NCBI GenBank assembly: GCA_051294375.1
Contig: CM119267.1
Span: forward strand, 3,925,260 to 3,989,259
Length of the DNA stretch: 64,000 bases
From: Paraspadella gotoi
Taxonomy: Eukaryota > Chaetognatha
Direction: 5' to 3'
Shown here: piece by piece, positions 9,203-19,903 of the stretch
How positions within the stretch are numbered: the first letter of the stretch is position 1
Layout of the letters: the number at the start of each line of letters is the position of its first letter
Notes under the pieces: model-generated
The model's input: only the letters and a program-made list of their open reading frames with translations
Told to the model about the DNA's origin: nothing
The model's database searches: none
Program-made: the position numbers and the translations under genes

Positions 9203-10695
9203 ATGGGAATTCGGCTCGGACAACGCGTTTTCCCCTACCTCGTCATCATCGCCGACGTCGCCACGCCCATTCTCGGCGCCGACTTTTTGATGGAGCATCA
9301 TCTCGGCGTCGATCATCAACGCCGTATTCTTCTCGATCTTGATGACTATATGGTCATCGCCGGCCACGCTCGCGACGCGGCGTCCGCCGCGGCGCCGCCC
9401 CGAGTTTTACACGTCCGCGACGCCTACTCTGCACTTCTCGACGAGCGACCGGAACTTACAAAACTCGTCTTCAACTCGGCGCCGCCAAAGCACGGCGTCG
9501 AGCATCACATCCCGACAAAAGGTCCGCCAGTCTTCGCCCGCGCCCGTCGCCTCGCTCCTGATCAACTCGCTGCCGCCAAGGCCGAATTCAAAAAGATGGA
9601 AGAACTCGGGATCATCCGACGATCCACATCCGCTTACGCGTCGCCTCTCCACGTCGTACGAAAACCCGACGGCTCCCTTCGTCCTTGTGGTGACTACCGA
9701 CGCCTCAACGGCGTCACTGTCGACGACCGCTACCCGATCCGCCACCTCATGGACTTCAACGCTGACGTCGCCGGGAAGACGGTCTTCTCGAAAATTGATT
9801 TATGCAAAGGATATCATCAAATCCCCGTTGCAAAAGAAGATCGTCACAAAACGGCGATTATCACGCCATTCGGCCTCTATGAATTTCTTTTCATGCCATT
9901 TGGCCTGAAAAACGCCGGCCAAGACTTTCAGCGCATGATGGACCAGGTGCTGAGTGGTATCCCCCATGTCTTTGTTTACTTGGACGACCTCCTTGTCGCC
10001 TCTCATTCACACGAGGAACATCAGGAGGACCTCAAGCGTGTCTTCAACGCCCTCGCCGACAACGGCCTAATTGTGAACCGCGCCAAGTGCGTTTTCGGCG
10101 CCTCAAGCCTAGAATTCCTTGGCTACAATGTCGACAAAGATGGAGTCCGCCCACTCCCGACAAAAGTGGAGGCACTGCGTGCAATGGCCACGCCCACCAC
10201 CGTGAAAGAACTCCAACGTTTTCTAGGAGTCTTTAACTATTATCGCCGTTTCGTCCCCCACGCCGCCCATCATCTCGACCCTCTTCTCGAAGTCCTCCGC
10301 GGAAAACCGCGCGCGCTAAAATGGGAGGCGCCACAAGACGCCGCATTCTTGGCAATCAAAGACGCCCTCGCCGACTCCACGATGCTGGTCCATCCGATCG
10401 ACGGCGCTCCTCTCGCCCTGACCGTCGACGCCTCCGATGTCGCCGTCGGCGCCGTCCTCGAACAGCTCGTCAATGGCCAATGGCAACCCCTTGGATTCCA
10501 TTCCAAACCGCTGAAACCAAACCAGCGCAAATGGCCACCCTTCGACAAGGAGCTCCTCGCCGCCCACGCCTCGATCCGCCATTTACCCCCATATGTTGAA
10601 GGGCGCCGCTTCACGCTTTTCAGCGATCACATATCACTTGTCCCGGCGCTGCGGAAGAAGGCCGAGCCACACACCATAGACAGACCTACCAGTTG
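9203..10695 (+). CDS. pol: Reverse transcriptase and RNase H (pol, part 1)
   Basis: Copies the element's RNA into DNA and removes the RNA strand. The frame starts within the protease C-terminus (ADVATPILGADFL). RT blocks follow in order: RRLNGVTVDDRYPIRHL, FSKIDLCKGYHQIPV, TPFGLYEFLFMPFGLKNA, then the catalytic YLDD at 9,977-9,988, and FLGYNVDKDGVRPLP. RNase H shows TVDASDVAVGAVLEQ (Asp codon at 10,427), FDKELLAAHASIRHL (Glu) and LFSDHISLV (Asp). The open frame runs on to 11,149, but similarity stops near 10,680. The RNase H tail (RQTYQLAGIAEYTGDIRH...NVVADALSR) is in the next frame, so one frameshift lies at about 10,665-10,693. Confidence 0.92.
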
Positions 10696-12294
10696 GCAGG
10701 CATCGCCGAATATACCGGCGACATCCGCCACATCGCCGGAAAGGCGAACGTCGTCGCCGACGCTCTTTCTCGCCCGCCAACAAAAGCTCCGCCTCCTCCG
10801 CCAGTGCCGACCGCGCCGCCTATCCACATGGATCAACCCGAGCCATTCTCAAACACGCAAAAAGCACGGGATGACATCGCCGCCACCGTCAACGCCGTCG
10901 GCGCCCTCCAAGTCAACTTTGAGGCAATGGCCGCAGATCAAGCTCCCGACGACGACGTCCAGCGTCTCCTCAACGACCCTCATACGGCGCTTCGCCTCAA
11001 AAAGGTCCCGATCAGCAATACGACGCTCATCTGCGATATCTCTGGCTCCCGGGCACGCCCACTCGTCCCCGCCTCTTGGCGCCGACGCATTTTTGACGCC
11101 ACCCATGGCATCGCTCACCCGGGAGTTCGCGCCTCCAAAAAACTTGTGACCACCCGTTTTGTGTGGCCTTCCGTCTCCTCCGACGTTGCGCGGTGGGCGG
11201 CGTCTTGCGACACCTGCCAGCGCTCTAAGACGCAGCGCCACGTCCGCGCGCCGCTCCAACGTTTTGAACCACCGTCTAAACGTTTTGCTCACGTCCATAT
11301 TGACCTCGTTGGGCCGCTGCCAGCCGTTTCCGGCCACACCCATCTTTTAACGATGATCGACCGCTTTACGCGCTGGCCAGAAGCGGCGCCGCTCCGTGAC
11401 ACTTCCGCCGCCTCCATCGCCGCTGCCTTCCTGCAGAACTGGGTCTCCCGGTTTGGCGTCCCTTCCGTCGTCACCACCGATCGCGGCGCCCAATTTACGT
11501 CTGAACTATGGCGCCAAGTGGCGGCGGTAGTCGGCTTCGATCCTTCCACGACGACCGCCTACCACCCCCAATCTAACGGGATGGTAGAACGCCTCCATCG
11601 AACGTTGAAGGCGGCCCTTCGCGCCCGCTGCGACGCCGCTGGAGAAAACTGGTTGGCGCAACTCCCTTGGACGCTCTTAAGCCTCCGCGCCACCCCGCGC
11701 GAAGATTCCGACGCCTCCCCCGCTGAACTAACGCTGGGCGAGACGCTGACGCTCCCCAGCGAACTACTTCCGGTCCCAGCAACTGACGTTGACGCCACCG
11801 CTCGCGCAAGAATTCTGGAGGATCTTCGGGCTGATGTTGCCCTCATGCAGCCTCTCCCCGCCGCTTGGCACGCGGCGCCGCCTTCTCATTTGCCGGAAAC
11901 GCTCGCCGACGCCGACCGCGTCTACGTCAGACGCGACGGCCATTCGACGCCGCTCCAACCGCCCTACGACGGCCCTTACAACGTCCGAGAACGCGGCCCA
12001 AAAACTTTCAAAATTGAAATTCCGGGTCGCGGCGTCGAAATAATTTCCGTGGACCGATTGAAGCCGGCCGTCACCGACGAGCTCGCGCCTCCTGATCCAC
12101 CCCCGGCGCGCCCACGCGGTCGTCCCCGTCGATCCTCCGCTCCCCCTGCAGCTCCACCTCCGGAAACGGAAGCGGCGCCACTGGCGTCTTCCACGACGCC
12201 GCACGTTTCTCGACGTCAATCCTCTTCAATTCCCGGCCTTTTAAACATTCTTCCGACGATGCTCCAGCCGCCGGAAGACGACGAAGACCAATGA
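10693..12294 (+). CDS. pol: Integrase (pol, part 2)
   Basis: Inserts the cDNA into the host genome. After the RNase H tail (AEYTGDIRH, VVADALSRPP) comes the zinc-binding HHCC domain: H at 11,104, HP at about 11,117, and CDTC at 11,206. The catalytic D,D35E core has Asp codons at 11,302 (HIDLVGPLP) and 11,479 (TTDRGAQFTS) and Glu at 11,587 (NGMVERLHRT). The last spacing is exactly 35 residues. A GPY/F-like module (YDGPYNVRERGPKTFKI) lies near 11,965-12,010. The tail is proline/arginine-rich (RPRGRPRRSS) and ends at TGA 12,292-12,294. No chromodomain is seen. Antisense and other-frame ORFs here are shadows. Confidence 0.93.
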   Translation: MAGIAEYTGDIRHIAGKANVVADALSRPPTKAPPPPPVPTAPPIHMDQPEPFSNTQKARDDIAATVNAVGALQVNFEAMAADQAPDDDVQRLLNDPHTALRLKKVPISNTTLICDISGSRARPLVPASWRRRIFDATHGIAHPGVRASKKLVTTRFVWPSVSSDVARWAASCDTCQRSKTQRHVRAPLQRFEPPSKRFAHVHIDLVGPLPAVSGHTHLLTMIDRFTRWPEAAPLRDTSAASIAAAFLQNWVSRFGVPSVVTTDRGAQFTSELWRQVAAVVGFDPSTTTAYHPQSNGMVERLHRTLKAALRARCDAAGENWLAQLPWTLLSLRATPREDSDASPAELTLGETLTLPSELLPVPATDVDATARARILEDLRADVALMQPLPAAWHAAPPSHLPETLADADRVYVRRDGHSTPLQPPYDGPYNVRERGPKTFKIEIPGRGVEIISVDRLKPAVTDELAPPDPPPARPRGRPRRSSAPPAAPPPETEAAPLASSTTPHVSRRQSSSIPGLLNILPTMLQPPEDDEDQ

Positions 12295-12344
12295 CGACGC
12301 AATCCAATAATTCTCTTTCAAAACCTTCTTCCCACCGGTCAAAG

Positions 12345-12359
12345 GCTTGGTGGGGGATG
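12345..12359 (+). promoter_or_regulatory. Polypurine tract
   Basis: CTTGGTGGGGGATG directly precedes the right LTR. A G-rich purine run at this position primes plus-strand DNA synthesis in LTR elements. A comparable GGGAAGGGGGGA run occurs at about 20,441 in an LTR-like remnant. Confidence 0.7.
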
Positions 12360-12564
12360 TGTGGACAAACACGCAAACCTCGGTCAAACCAGTGACCTTA
12401 CCTTCAACCTTACCCTCGATCGTTTACTCTTTCTCGTTGTGGTCAAACTTTGACCTTGTAAATACCATTGTTATAGACTTAGCATCTGAGTCTTTTATTG
12501 TTATCGTTATTAACCCTATGTTGAAGAATAATTCATTCTTACTCTGAAACTTGTTGCGTCCACA
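12360..12564 (+). repeat. 3' LTR
   Basis: 205 bases from TGTGGAC to GTCCACA, near-identical to the left LTR apart from a deletion of about nine bases near the start and a few one- or two-base differences near the end. Confidence 0.92.
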
Positions 12565-12568
12565 ATAC
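12565..12568. repeat. Target site duplication ATAC (right)
   Basis: Second copy of the ATAC that precedes the left LTR at 6,746. Confidence 0.85.
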
Positions 12569-14279
12569 TTATTTTAATAAAAAAATATTTTACCCCTTAG
12601 GATAGATTATTGAAGAAGCTTTTCGAGACCTAACTGCACGCTCCTCGCTACCATGTCGCCCAATAAAAATATTTTTTTAGGTAAAACTATTGTGAATATT
12701 AAGTTTAAACGAAAAATGACGTCTCAACTTTTTTACGACTTTAAATCACTTTAATGTAAAAACTAATAAAAAAATCTTAAAAGCAATAGGGATCGAGCCA
12801 GCTTTCACACAGAACACCTGTATATTAAAGAGATAATATCTCTGCTATCACATAATAGGAGGCTGGAAGTCAGGTGGAATATTGGCCTTAGTGTGGCTTA
12901 ATTGAAAAATGACTACAATAAATGCTAGTGAATTCGATAATTACCAAGTTATTATAAAAATACACAAGCCAGTGCAATTCCAAATGGGATAAAAAATCAT
13001 TCTCAGGGATCCTCAAAAAGTTAAATATAATAGTCATAATTCCTGTTCACGCTTTTATGTTCCATTATTTTTTCATTTCGATAATAACCCCGTTCTTGTA
13101 AAACATAGCTTCCTTTCACCACTCTACTATCCACGATCAATCAGCCCGCCGACACTGGGGTTCCCAGCTTTCGAGGTGGCAGGGGGATTCTGGCGCGAGG
13201 GCAAGCGCAAGATCTGGCGTACTCCTGGTGCCCTTCAAATCGAGTACCCTGGACCTTCGTATAGGGAAGTTCTAACACTATAACCATTGACAGGTTGAAG
13301 AGAGGTCGGTCTAAACGATGCTAGGTCATTTCAATACAATATTTTTATAAATAAATTTCGTCGCAGTTGATGGGTTCGAAAGTCTGCCCCAACCCGGCTC
13401 ACCTACGCCATCGCCGGCCGCCGAATTAGACGCAAAAGCCGGCGGGAAAGAATTTCTCGATCGTCACTGGACTTGTATCAAACGCATCGACAGGACTTCA
13501 CTCGAAAACTGGGACTCAAAATCTCGTCGATACTTCATGGAAATCTTTTTAAGTGTTTTTATTGAATTGAATGAATGAACGTCTTTGATTGCGATTACAG
13601 AGATCTTGTGTAATGTTTATCCGTGCTGCTTCAGTCGCCTGTGAAAGGATTTTTATACAATGTGATTCTCACGTCTGTTCCCTTCTATCAAACGCCGGAG
13701 GCCACCGAATGTCTCAGTTTGGCATGTTTCGGTCTATTTTAAACAAGGTACATAGCATATACGTATGTATTCAGATTTAAATAAAGTAAGAGGCATCAAT
13801 ATGATTTGTAATTTTAAAGACAGCGTGTACACAATGGGAGAGGTGCAACGTGACAAAGAGACCTCAGCTCACCAATTTGGTGAAGCGGTTGACGGGGCCG
13901 GAGCACCAGACCGCCGACGAAGGACCCGCGATGTAGCATTAGTCTTGAATGGGTGTGCGATCGATCATGGCTATGTTACACCACCATATATATTGGAGAT
14001 TCCGCGAACCGTACTGGGTGACTAGGATGGTTGTCTTTATAGCCGAATCCTCCTGAACGGGCAAGGTTAGTGCTGTGCGTGGAGTGCGACTTGAAGGTGT
14101 TCGAAAGTTCTGATCCGCAGGATCCACAAGTCAATTGATATTAGGCGGCACAAGGCATGGACCGCGCAGGCCCCGACAGAACCGACGCCGTACCCGCGCT
14201 CGGATACTTTGCTGTCTTCTCCAGAAGAATCGGTGCGGGTTCTTTGACCTCCCCAGTGCGCTTTAGGATATAATGGGGC
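12569..14279. other. No recognised gene; possible decayed coding DNA
   Basis: AT-rich to 13,080, then more mixed composition. A stretch at about 12,757-12,800 (AATCTTAAAAGCAATAG, GATCGAGCC) also occurs at 32,256-32,300 next to composite repeat B. At 13,371-13,577 a 68-codon frame without ATG (VDGFESLPQPGSPTPSP..., ending IELNE) follows a plausible splice acceptor TCGCAG; I do not recognise it. The part after 13,800 may be the decayed 5' portion of the neighbouring BEL/Pao pol, but I could not follow conserved motifs there. Confidence 0.35.
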
Positions 14280-15970
14280 TTGGTCCTTGATGAGTCCCTG
14301 GAAACGATGGCGGGAAAAAACGGTCATCACACTTCCCTAACATGCTGTCGAGCAATGAGCAGGTATTTGTTAAGATTGACGGGCTGGAGGCTTCTGGTGA
14401 GTACCCCCGAGCCATCTGAAGTTAAAGAAGTCACTATGGGACATGGAAACATTGTGGGCTGGGCTATGACCCCAAATCGACCGAACGAAGTATTTCCTTC
14501 AACGCCGTGAGTCGACCGAAAGGCGGGGGAGATGGAACTTCCTCTCGAAGAAATTGTTGTCGTCAACGCTTCAGTCTATTCACCTTTGGGGCCCTAGGCA
14601 TCTCAAATGTATACTGTCAGGCAGGTTATTGCTCCCAGAAAGCTTTGTAAGGCCGATGTTGGTTGGATGACCTCTTCCCTGAGGAGATAAACCAAAGCCT
14701 TTAAACGGATGGCTGTAGACGTCTGCCTAGCTTGTCCTCTGAGTCCCCGAGTCCCCAGGTGGAAAAAGACCTCACCCTAGCACAAAAAATTCGACAACGT
14801 TCACTATTTTTGTTGATGCTTGAGCCGTGGCCTTAATGGGTCGCAGCTTATCAACGAATTTGTTGATGAATATGATTTTGTCCATGTGAAACATATTTTT
14901 GGTGCTAAGGCGGACGTGTTACTCCTTTGAATCGTCTGCCAAAAGTTATCGCGAACCACCATTCCCCGCTCCGAGATGCAAGGAGCTATCTACTGGAATT
15001 GATTTGTAGCAAGTTTTTCTCAAATGTGAGGCAGACGAGAACCTGGGTGATGTGTGTTCTTTCTGATAAGATGCCTACCTGGGCATCTTGAAGATGATTA
15101 AAAATTAGGAACTACCACATAAACAGGAATTTTTTCCAATCGTTTGAAAATACCATTCATAGAGGTGCAGATGTTGACCATGGCCGTTATGTTCCACCAT
15201 AAGAGTCCAGCGGATCTCTGTGTGTTCCTCCGTTGGTATTGCATGTCAGATGATCTCCTTGGGTATCCTTGGAACTGTTTTTGCATTGTGGTCCGCGATT
15301 TCCTTAACTCGATATTCCCCTTCACATCCTTGGCCTACTGAAGAAGAAAAGGATTGGTTGTCTATGCAACTAGGATCTTCAAGTGCAATACTATGACGCG
15401 GCTGCTTGTCGCAAGGCTGTCTCAAGAATGTCTTTGGAGGAATCGGCCTTCAAATGTCTCCACATGAGAAGGTGATCAGAGCGTGTTTGCTATACTGCTC
15501 TTCTTTTGCAGAACGCTCTCAGAGGAAGCGCAAGCATGGTCCCTTTGACAACTTGAAGATGAAGATGGACAGTGAGAACCTCGGTGCTTCAACTGCTCCA
15601 GGAGAACATTTGGTAAAGAGAATTGCGATCCCTTCACCAGCTCGCCTCAGTTTCCTAGCGCTGTCGAAGTCAAAAGTCTTTCCCTTCGCCGGCCTAGACC
15701 CCATTATCAATGGAAGTGATGGTCTCCTGAGAGTTGGTGGCCGCCTTCAGCGCCTTGTTTGGACGAAGAGTATGATATTCGAAGCATCTATCATTTGCCT
15801 GCCGTCTTCGTGATCACCAAGATGGATCAATCCATTGGCGCCACTGCAGAGATGTGCATACCGGGCCTGACCAGGATTCTGGCAAAGTTTGCGGCGCAGT
15901 TTTGAATCATCAGAGGTCGTGCTACTTGTATCAGCGATGTACTTTCGAACGCGCACACCGGCTTGTAAGC
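14280..15970 (+). pseudogene. BEL/Pao retrotransposon pol, heavily decayed
   Basis: Motifs of BEL/Pao polyproteins appear in the right order on the plus strand but in shifting frames. At 14,467-14,510, DPKSTERSISFNAV matches the post-palm region. At 14,564-14,592, NASVYSPLG corresponds to the ASxxDPLG signature. At 14,676-14,700, PEEINQSL matches the LPxEI..W segment. At 15,330-15,360, WPTEEEKDWL corresponds to the pre-integrase SxWP..E motif. At 15,718-15,750, DGLLRVGGRLQ is the LLRVGGRL signature, and LPAVFVITKM follows near 15,792. In-frame stops and shifts make it non-functional. The longest open piece is 15,406-15,813. No LTRs were found and the right end meets an assembly gap. Confidence 0.75.
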
Positions 15971-16094
15971 GGGCTCATGGAAAAACTTTGCCAAGGCAAA
16001 AAGTGGCTCCTTCTATAGTCTGCGTATTTGGTATTGTGGTTATCCTTTTTGGAGGTCCTTCTTTACCCGAGAATAACAAATGCAAGGTTCCATG

Positions 16095-16119
16095 NNNNNN
16101 NNNNNNNNNNNNNNNNNNN
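16095..16119. other. Assembly gap, 25 N
   Basis: Fixed-size gap between the BEL/Pao remnant and composite repeat A. Confidence 0.99.
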
Positions 16120-16124
16120 GATGT

Positions 16125-16350
16125 AACAAAATATTGATGCGGATGATAACCAAATATTCTGGATGCGATGATAACCAAATATTGACGCGATGATAATCCA
16201 TAATTGTTTGCGATGTAACAAAATGACTGATGTGGATTGGATAATCAAATGATTGACCTGCGATGTATAGTCATTCATTGATATGATGATAATCATTCAT
16301 TGATACGATGATAGTCATTCATTGATGCGTTCATGTCATTTATCGTAAAT
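16125..16350. repeat. About 22-bp tandem repeat (TGATGCGATGATAA type)
   Basis: Roughly nine copies of a 20-24 base unit such as TTGATGCGATGATAACCAAA or TTGATACGATGATAGTCATT. The same array occurs at 32,310-32,500. Confidence 0.75.
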
Positions 16351-16659
16351 AAAACAACAAATGCTGTATGAGTGAGAGAAGAGATAGAGAAGTGAGAGAA
16401 GAGAGAGAGAGGCTGGACAGTTTTCCCGCCAACGAAACGCATTATTATGTCTCTCTCGTTTATATAAAGAATAATCAGAATTTTTAGGAAAAAAATCCAC
16501 AAAAAATCTCGGATGTAAATTTGGATTTTGTATTGAGAAAAAAGCGCGGATAAAATGCTATAATAAAAGTTTTAAAGGATCAGCTTTCAATCAAGACTTA
16601 CTCACAATTTAGTTTATTAACTGGAAGAAAACCTGGCTTCCTTATCAATTAAGTGGTGT

Positions 16660-17125
16660 TATATTTTAATGAAATGTTTCAATTTTTTCCCCACTTAACT
16701 TTCCATTTTGATTTTCTTTTCTTTTCTTTCCACTTTTTGGTCCTTAGTTTTTTGTCCTTTTTTCTTCCCTTTCTTTTTAAGTTTTTTTCCTTTTCTTACA
16801 TCCAATTTTTCTTTTCCTCCTTAATTTTTTTAATTCCTCTTTTTTATCTGTTTTCTTTTTTTTTCTTTTCTTTCCTCCAATTTTTAATTTCCTCCTTAAT
16901 TTTTTTCATTCCTCCTTTTTATCTGTTTTTTTTTCATTTTCTTTCCTTCATTTTTTCTCTTCCTTCTTATTTTGTTCCTTTCCTCCTTTTTTCCTCTTTT
17001 CTTTTTTATTTTCTTTTCTTTTTTCCACCTTTTTTTTCTTTCCTATATATTTCCTTTCTTCCTTTCCTTTTCTCCTCCTATCCCTTTTCTCTTTTTTTTT
17101 ATTTCCCTCTGGTTCCAACCAGATC
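16660..17125. repeat. Pyrimidine-rich low-complexity tract
   Basis: C/T-rich plus strand with TTTTCTTTTCTTTCC-like words and no constant period, running into a 100-N gap. Just upstream, AACCTGGCTTCCTTATCAAT at 16,632 also occurs in similar form at 30,761, marking another dispersed repeat. Confidence 0.7.
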
Positions 17126-17225
17126 NNNNNNNNNNNNNNNNNNNNNNNNNNNNNNNNNNNNNNNNNNNNNNNNNNNNNNNNNNNNNNNNNNNNNNNNNNN
17201 NNNNNNNNNNNNNNNNNNNNNNNNN
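17126..17225. other. Assembly gap, 100 N
   Basis: A 100-base placeholder inside composite repeat A, directly after a pyrimidine tract that would be hard to assemble. Confidence 0.99.
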
Positions 17226-17560
17226 CAATGCATATCATTATAAGTTATTCTTCATTTTTTTAAAATGTATCCACGAAAATATCGGATGTAAATTTGGTAT
17301 TTTGTATTGAGAAAAAAGCCCCGAATAAATAGCGATAATAAAAGTTTTTAGAAGGAAAAACATAATCATAATTTTTCAAAAACAGAACGAAAAAGAAAAA
17401 AAGAAAGAGAGCCGGAACTCGTTTACTCGTTATTACGCGTTATTAGGTCATGTTCCTTGACATTGTTTACCTCGTTGCCTCGCAACGGCACGAAATCCAG
17501 GAAAAGAGAAAAAAGCGCGGAATAAATGGTAATAATAAAAGTTTTTAGAAGGAAAAAATA

Positions 17561-17564
<4 letters not shown>

Positions 17565-17597
<33 letters not shown>
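17565..17597. repeat. (GA)n microsatellite in composite repeat A
   Basis: Short GA array following a copy of the AATAAAAGTTTTTAGAAGG module. Confidence 0.85.
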
Positions 17598-17599
<2 letters not shown>

Positions 17600-17785
17600 T
17601 AAAAAGAAAAACCGTATTTCTTCCAATTATATCGGTTATCCGTTGCCTCGCAACGGCGGCGTGATCTCGGTCAAGTTGATCCTATTATACACGTAACGAG
17701 AGAGAGATAATAAAAGTTTTTTAGGCAGGAAAAAAATAATCAGAATTTTTCAAAAACGAACGATCACGCAAGAGATCGTAAAGAG

Positions 17786-17789
17786 AGAA

Positions 17790-17852
<63 letters not shown>

Positions 17853-18018
17853 AGCTGAACAGACGCTGCAGAGGCGGAACTCGTTTACTCGTTTACTCGT
17901 CGCCAAGTGACGGTGGTGAAAAAAAAAGTGACTAAAAAAAATAGGAGAGAGAGAGAGAAGAAAAGGGAGAGGGGAAGAGAGAGAGAGAGAGAGAGAGAAA
18001 GGAGAGAGAGAAGATAGA

Positions 18019-18071
<53 letters not shown>

Positions 18072-18075
18072 AAGA
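17786..18075. repeat. Cluster of (GA)n/(GAAA) arrays
   Basis: Several imperfect GA arrays separated by GAAGCTGAACAGACGCTGCA segments, which occur twice (about 17,849 and 18,074). Long serine/leucine-rich minus-strand frames across this are repeat artefacts. Confidence 0.85.
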
Positions 18076-18263
18076 AGCTGAACAGACGCTGCAGAGGCGA
18101 AGTTATTCTTCACTTTTTCTAAAATGTATCCAGGAAATCTCGATGTAAATTTGGGATTTTGTATTGAGAAAAAAAGCGCGAATAAATGGCGATAATAAAA
18201 GTTTTTAGAAGGAAAAATAATCAGAATTTTTCAAAAAACGAACGATCAGGCATGAGATCGTAC

Positions 18264-18297
<34 letters not shown>

Positions 18298-18429
18298 AAG
18301 AGAGACAAAGCTGGACAGCTGTGGAAGGCCGCTGTAACAATCACTGCAGAGCCTGAACTCGTCTTTTCTAAAAAAGAAAAAAATATATATATAATTTAAA
18401 GAAATATAAAAGAAAGGCAAAATAATGTT

Positions 18430-19015
18430 ACAATTGTTTACAATTGGAAATTTTCCAATTTTTTCCAATCGCAGCTTGTAAAAGATTTTATTTTTATTTG
18501 TATTAAAATTAAGATATAGCTTCTCATTAAAAAGTTATTTTGAGTTCCCATTTTTATATAGATTTAAAAAAAATTTTTTGAATTTCATTTTCATATTATA
18601 TACTGAATATGTAAATTAGATTAAAGCATTTCTATATACTAATTTGGATATTATAATGAGTACTTTAATCTCATTTGCATATTGCAGTAAATCATAATGA
18701 AGTGGAAATTTAACAAAAAATACTTAAATCCAAATGTAATATGAAAATATCAAAGCTATTTCAAGATGAGAAAGCCATATCTAAATTTTTAATTACTATG
18801 ATCGCACACTTTATAAAACTTCATTGTAATTCATAATAATTTTATTTAAAAAAAAAACGGTAAAGTCCCAGCCAAAACTATAAAAGCGCAGTAGTTTTTT
18901 ATACAAAAAAGCGTGAGCCGACGACGACGACGACGACGACGACTACGTCACAAAGAAGCAATACTAAAACATTAATAGGCCTGACCCGGCTTCGCCGGTC
19001 ATGGCTCGATAAAAA
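18430..19015 (+). repeat. Right-hand part of composite repeat A
   Basis: Aligns with 34,245-34,830: TTACAATTGG..TTTTCCAATTTTTTCC, CGCAGCTTGTAAAAGATTTT, TAGCTTCTCATTAAAAA, AGATTAAAGCATTT and ATATTGCAGTAAATCATAA follow in the same order. The ends match in TACGTCACAAAGAAGCAA and the CG-rich hairpin, followed in both copies by GGCTCGATAAA. Differences are mostly small indels. Confidence 0.75.
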
Positions 19016-19281
19016 ATAGTATGTTTAAAAAGCTCGGCTTTTTTCGATTTGAAAGTACTTTTTAGGCACAGTCTGATTAAAAACATAAGCGAAGGGTGCA
19101 ATAAGAAATGTAAAATTGTATTTGACCGACTTTTCAGTTTTTTTGGTCTCCTATTGGCGTTGAAATATTCTTTCCTTGTTTGGTGCGATCAAATATGAAT
19201 ATATGTATATGAATATATGTACATTGCACAATCAGACTTTGAATTATTTTATGGTGGACTAAAATCCACCAACCGTTCATC

Positions 19282-19354
19282 AGCGGCCATTGGTGCCGAA
19301 GGCAAGTCATTTGCCTCCCAACCCGAAGGTCCGGGGTTCTAGCCCGGTGGCCGC
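19282..19354 (+). mobile_element. tRNA-derived SINE head
   Basis: Exactly 73 bases, the length of a tRNA. Perfect 7-bp acceptor pairing GCGGCCA/TGGCCGC. Perfect T arm CCGGG-GTTCTAG-CCCGG containing a B-box-like GGTTCTAGCCC. The anticodon stem does not pair well, so this is the tRNA-related promoter head of a SINE, not a tRNA. The body probably continues to about 19,480. Its tail GGTTCTGTCACTAACA plus about 25 more bases is shared with 20,227-20,266. Confidence 0.65.
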
Positions 19355-19541
19355 CTAGCAGTTAAGAGGGACTGGGTGCTTAACCCGCCTGTAACACAGT
19401 GTTACAGCCTGATCCGAAGCTCAGGGAATGCTTATATTGAACGGTTCTGTCACTAACACATAACAATTATCACTGTCTTTTCAATCTTCTCATTTGCTTT
19501 CACCAAGCAAACCAACCAATTCAATATTTTTGTTTTACTAG

Positions 19542-19903
19542 GTGGCAGAGTACTCGTGGAGGTAATTTACACCAATTTTCTTCACCTTCTCGATCTGGTG
19601 ACAGATATGAAGACTCTGGCCGATCATTTCCGTTTGGGGCCAAATAATTATTTTGGTTGGGCGTTTTTGGCGTCGCTGATCTTTCACGTCGTCGCATCAT
19701 CATCTTTCAGTTTGTTCATAATTTATAAAAACTCGGATCGTTTTCCTAATCTTTGGAAAACAAAAATAAGAAAGATGATAACAATCTCTTTGCATTTGGT
19801 TGGGTTGGGAGCGATTGTTTTGTCAACGGATTTGTATTTGGATGACGGTCGCCAAAAAGAAAATTTTCATTGCATCGTATTCTACTTAAAACTATGCTTT
19901 TTT
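19542..19903 (+). CDS. Exon A of the XK-related-like gene
   Basis: Opens in the middle of a codon (two bases, GT, complete it), so at least one upstream exon is expected. It encodes two membrane helices, about LASLIFHVVASSSFSLFII and ISLHLVGLGAIVLSTDLYL. The frame would end at TAG 19,916-19,918 if the donor at 19,904 were not used. Confidence 0.55.

Larger units (their letters stand above)
6750..12564 (+). mobile_element. Ty3/gypsy LTR retrotransposon, CsRn1-type
   Basis: A 5.8-kb element bounded by two near-identical short LTRs and ATAC target duplications. The order is LTR, primer-binding site, gag, protease, RT, RNase H, integrase, polypurine tract, LTR. A finger of type CxxH...HxxxxxxxxxC-like spacing (CFYHYHFG...HKC) in gag is characteristic of the CsRn1 clade known from flukes, insects and other animals. 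No envelope-like frame follows integrase. The body is clearly richer in G and C than the host background. Breaks: a 25-N gap in the leader/gag start, an internal gag duplication, a shifted protease and a shift between RNase H and integrase, so this copy is not translatable as it stands. Near-identical LTRs argue for recent insertion. Confidence 0.93.
16120..19015 (+). repeat. Composite dispersed repeat, copy A
   Basis: Starts with a (TTGATGCGATGATAA..) tandem run to about 16,350. It then carries repeated copies of a module that reads CGGATGTAAATTTGG, TTTTGTATTGAGAAAAAA, GCGCGGAATAAATGG, CGATAATAAAAGTTTT, with GA arrays between copies. A long AT-rich stretch follows from 18,430, then (GAC)n, TACGTCACAAAGAAGCAA and the hairpin GACCCGGC-ttc-GCCGGTC near 18,990. 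The same order is seen at 32,290-34,830. A pyrimidine-rich block and a 100-N gap (16,660-17,225) interrupt this copy. No conserved coding region is visible. It may be a large non-autonomous element or satellite-like unit. Confidence 0.6.

Noticed and set aside
11559-12219. Antisense ORFs in the integrase region
   Set aside because: Shadow frames caused by high GC and strong codon bias of the element's pol.
14286-14330. Hammerhead motif at TTGATGAGTCCCTGG
   Set aside because: Resembles the GATGAGTCC word, but there is no closing stem II strand and no GAAA in the right position; it falls within the BEL/Pao remnant.
15406-15813. Stand-alone 135-codon gene
   Set aside because: Its second half carries the BEL/Pao DGLLRVGGRL signature, and neighbouring motifs continue in other frames; it is part of a dead pol.
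16120-19015. Helitron interpretation of the composite repeat because of its 3' hairpin
   Set aside because: The hairpin GACCCGGC-ttc-GCCGGTC is followed by ATGGCTCGATAAA, not by a CTRR(T) end, and no TC 5' end or Rep/helicase similarity is visible.
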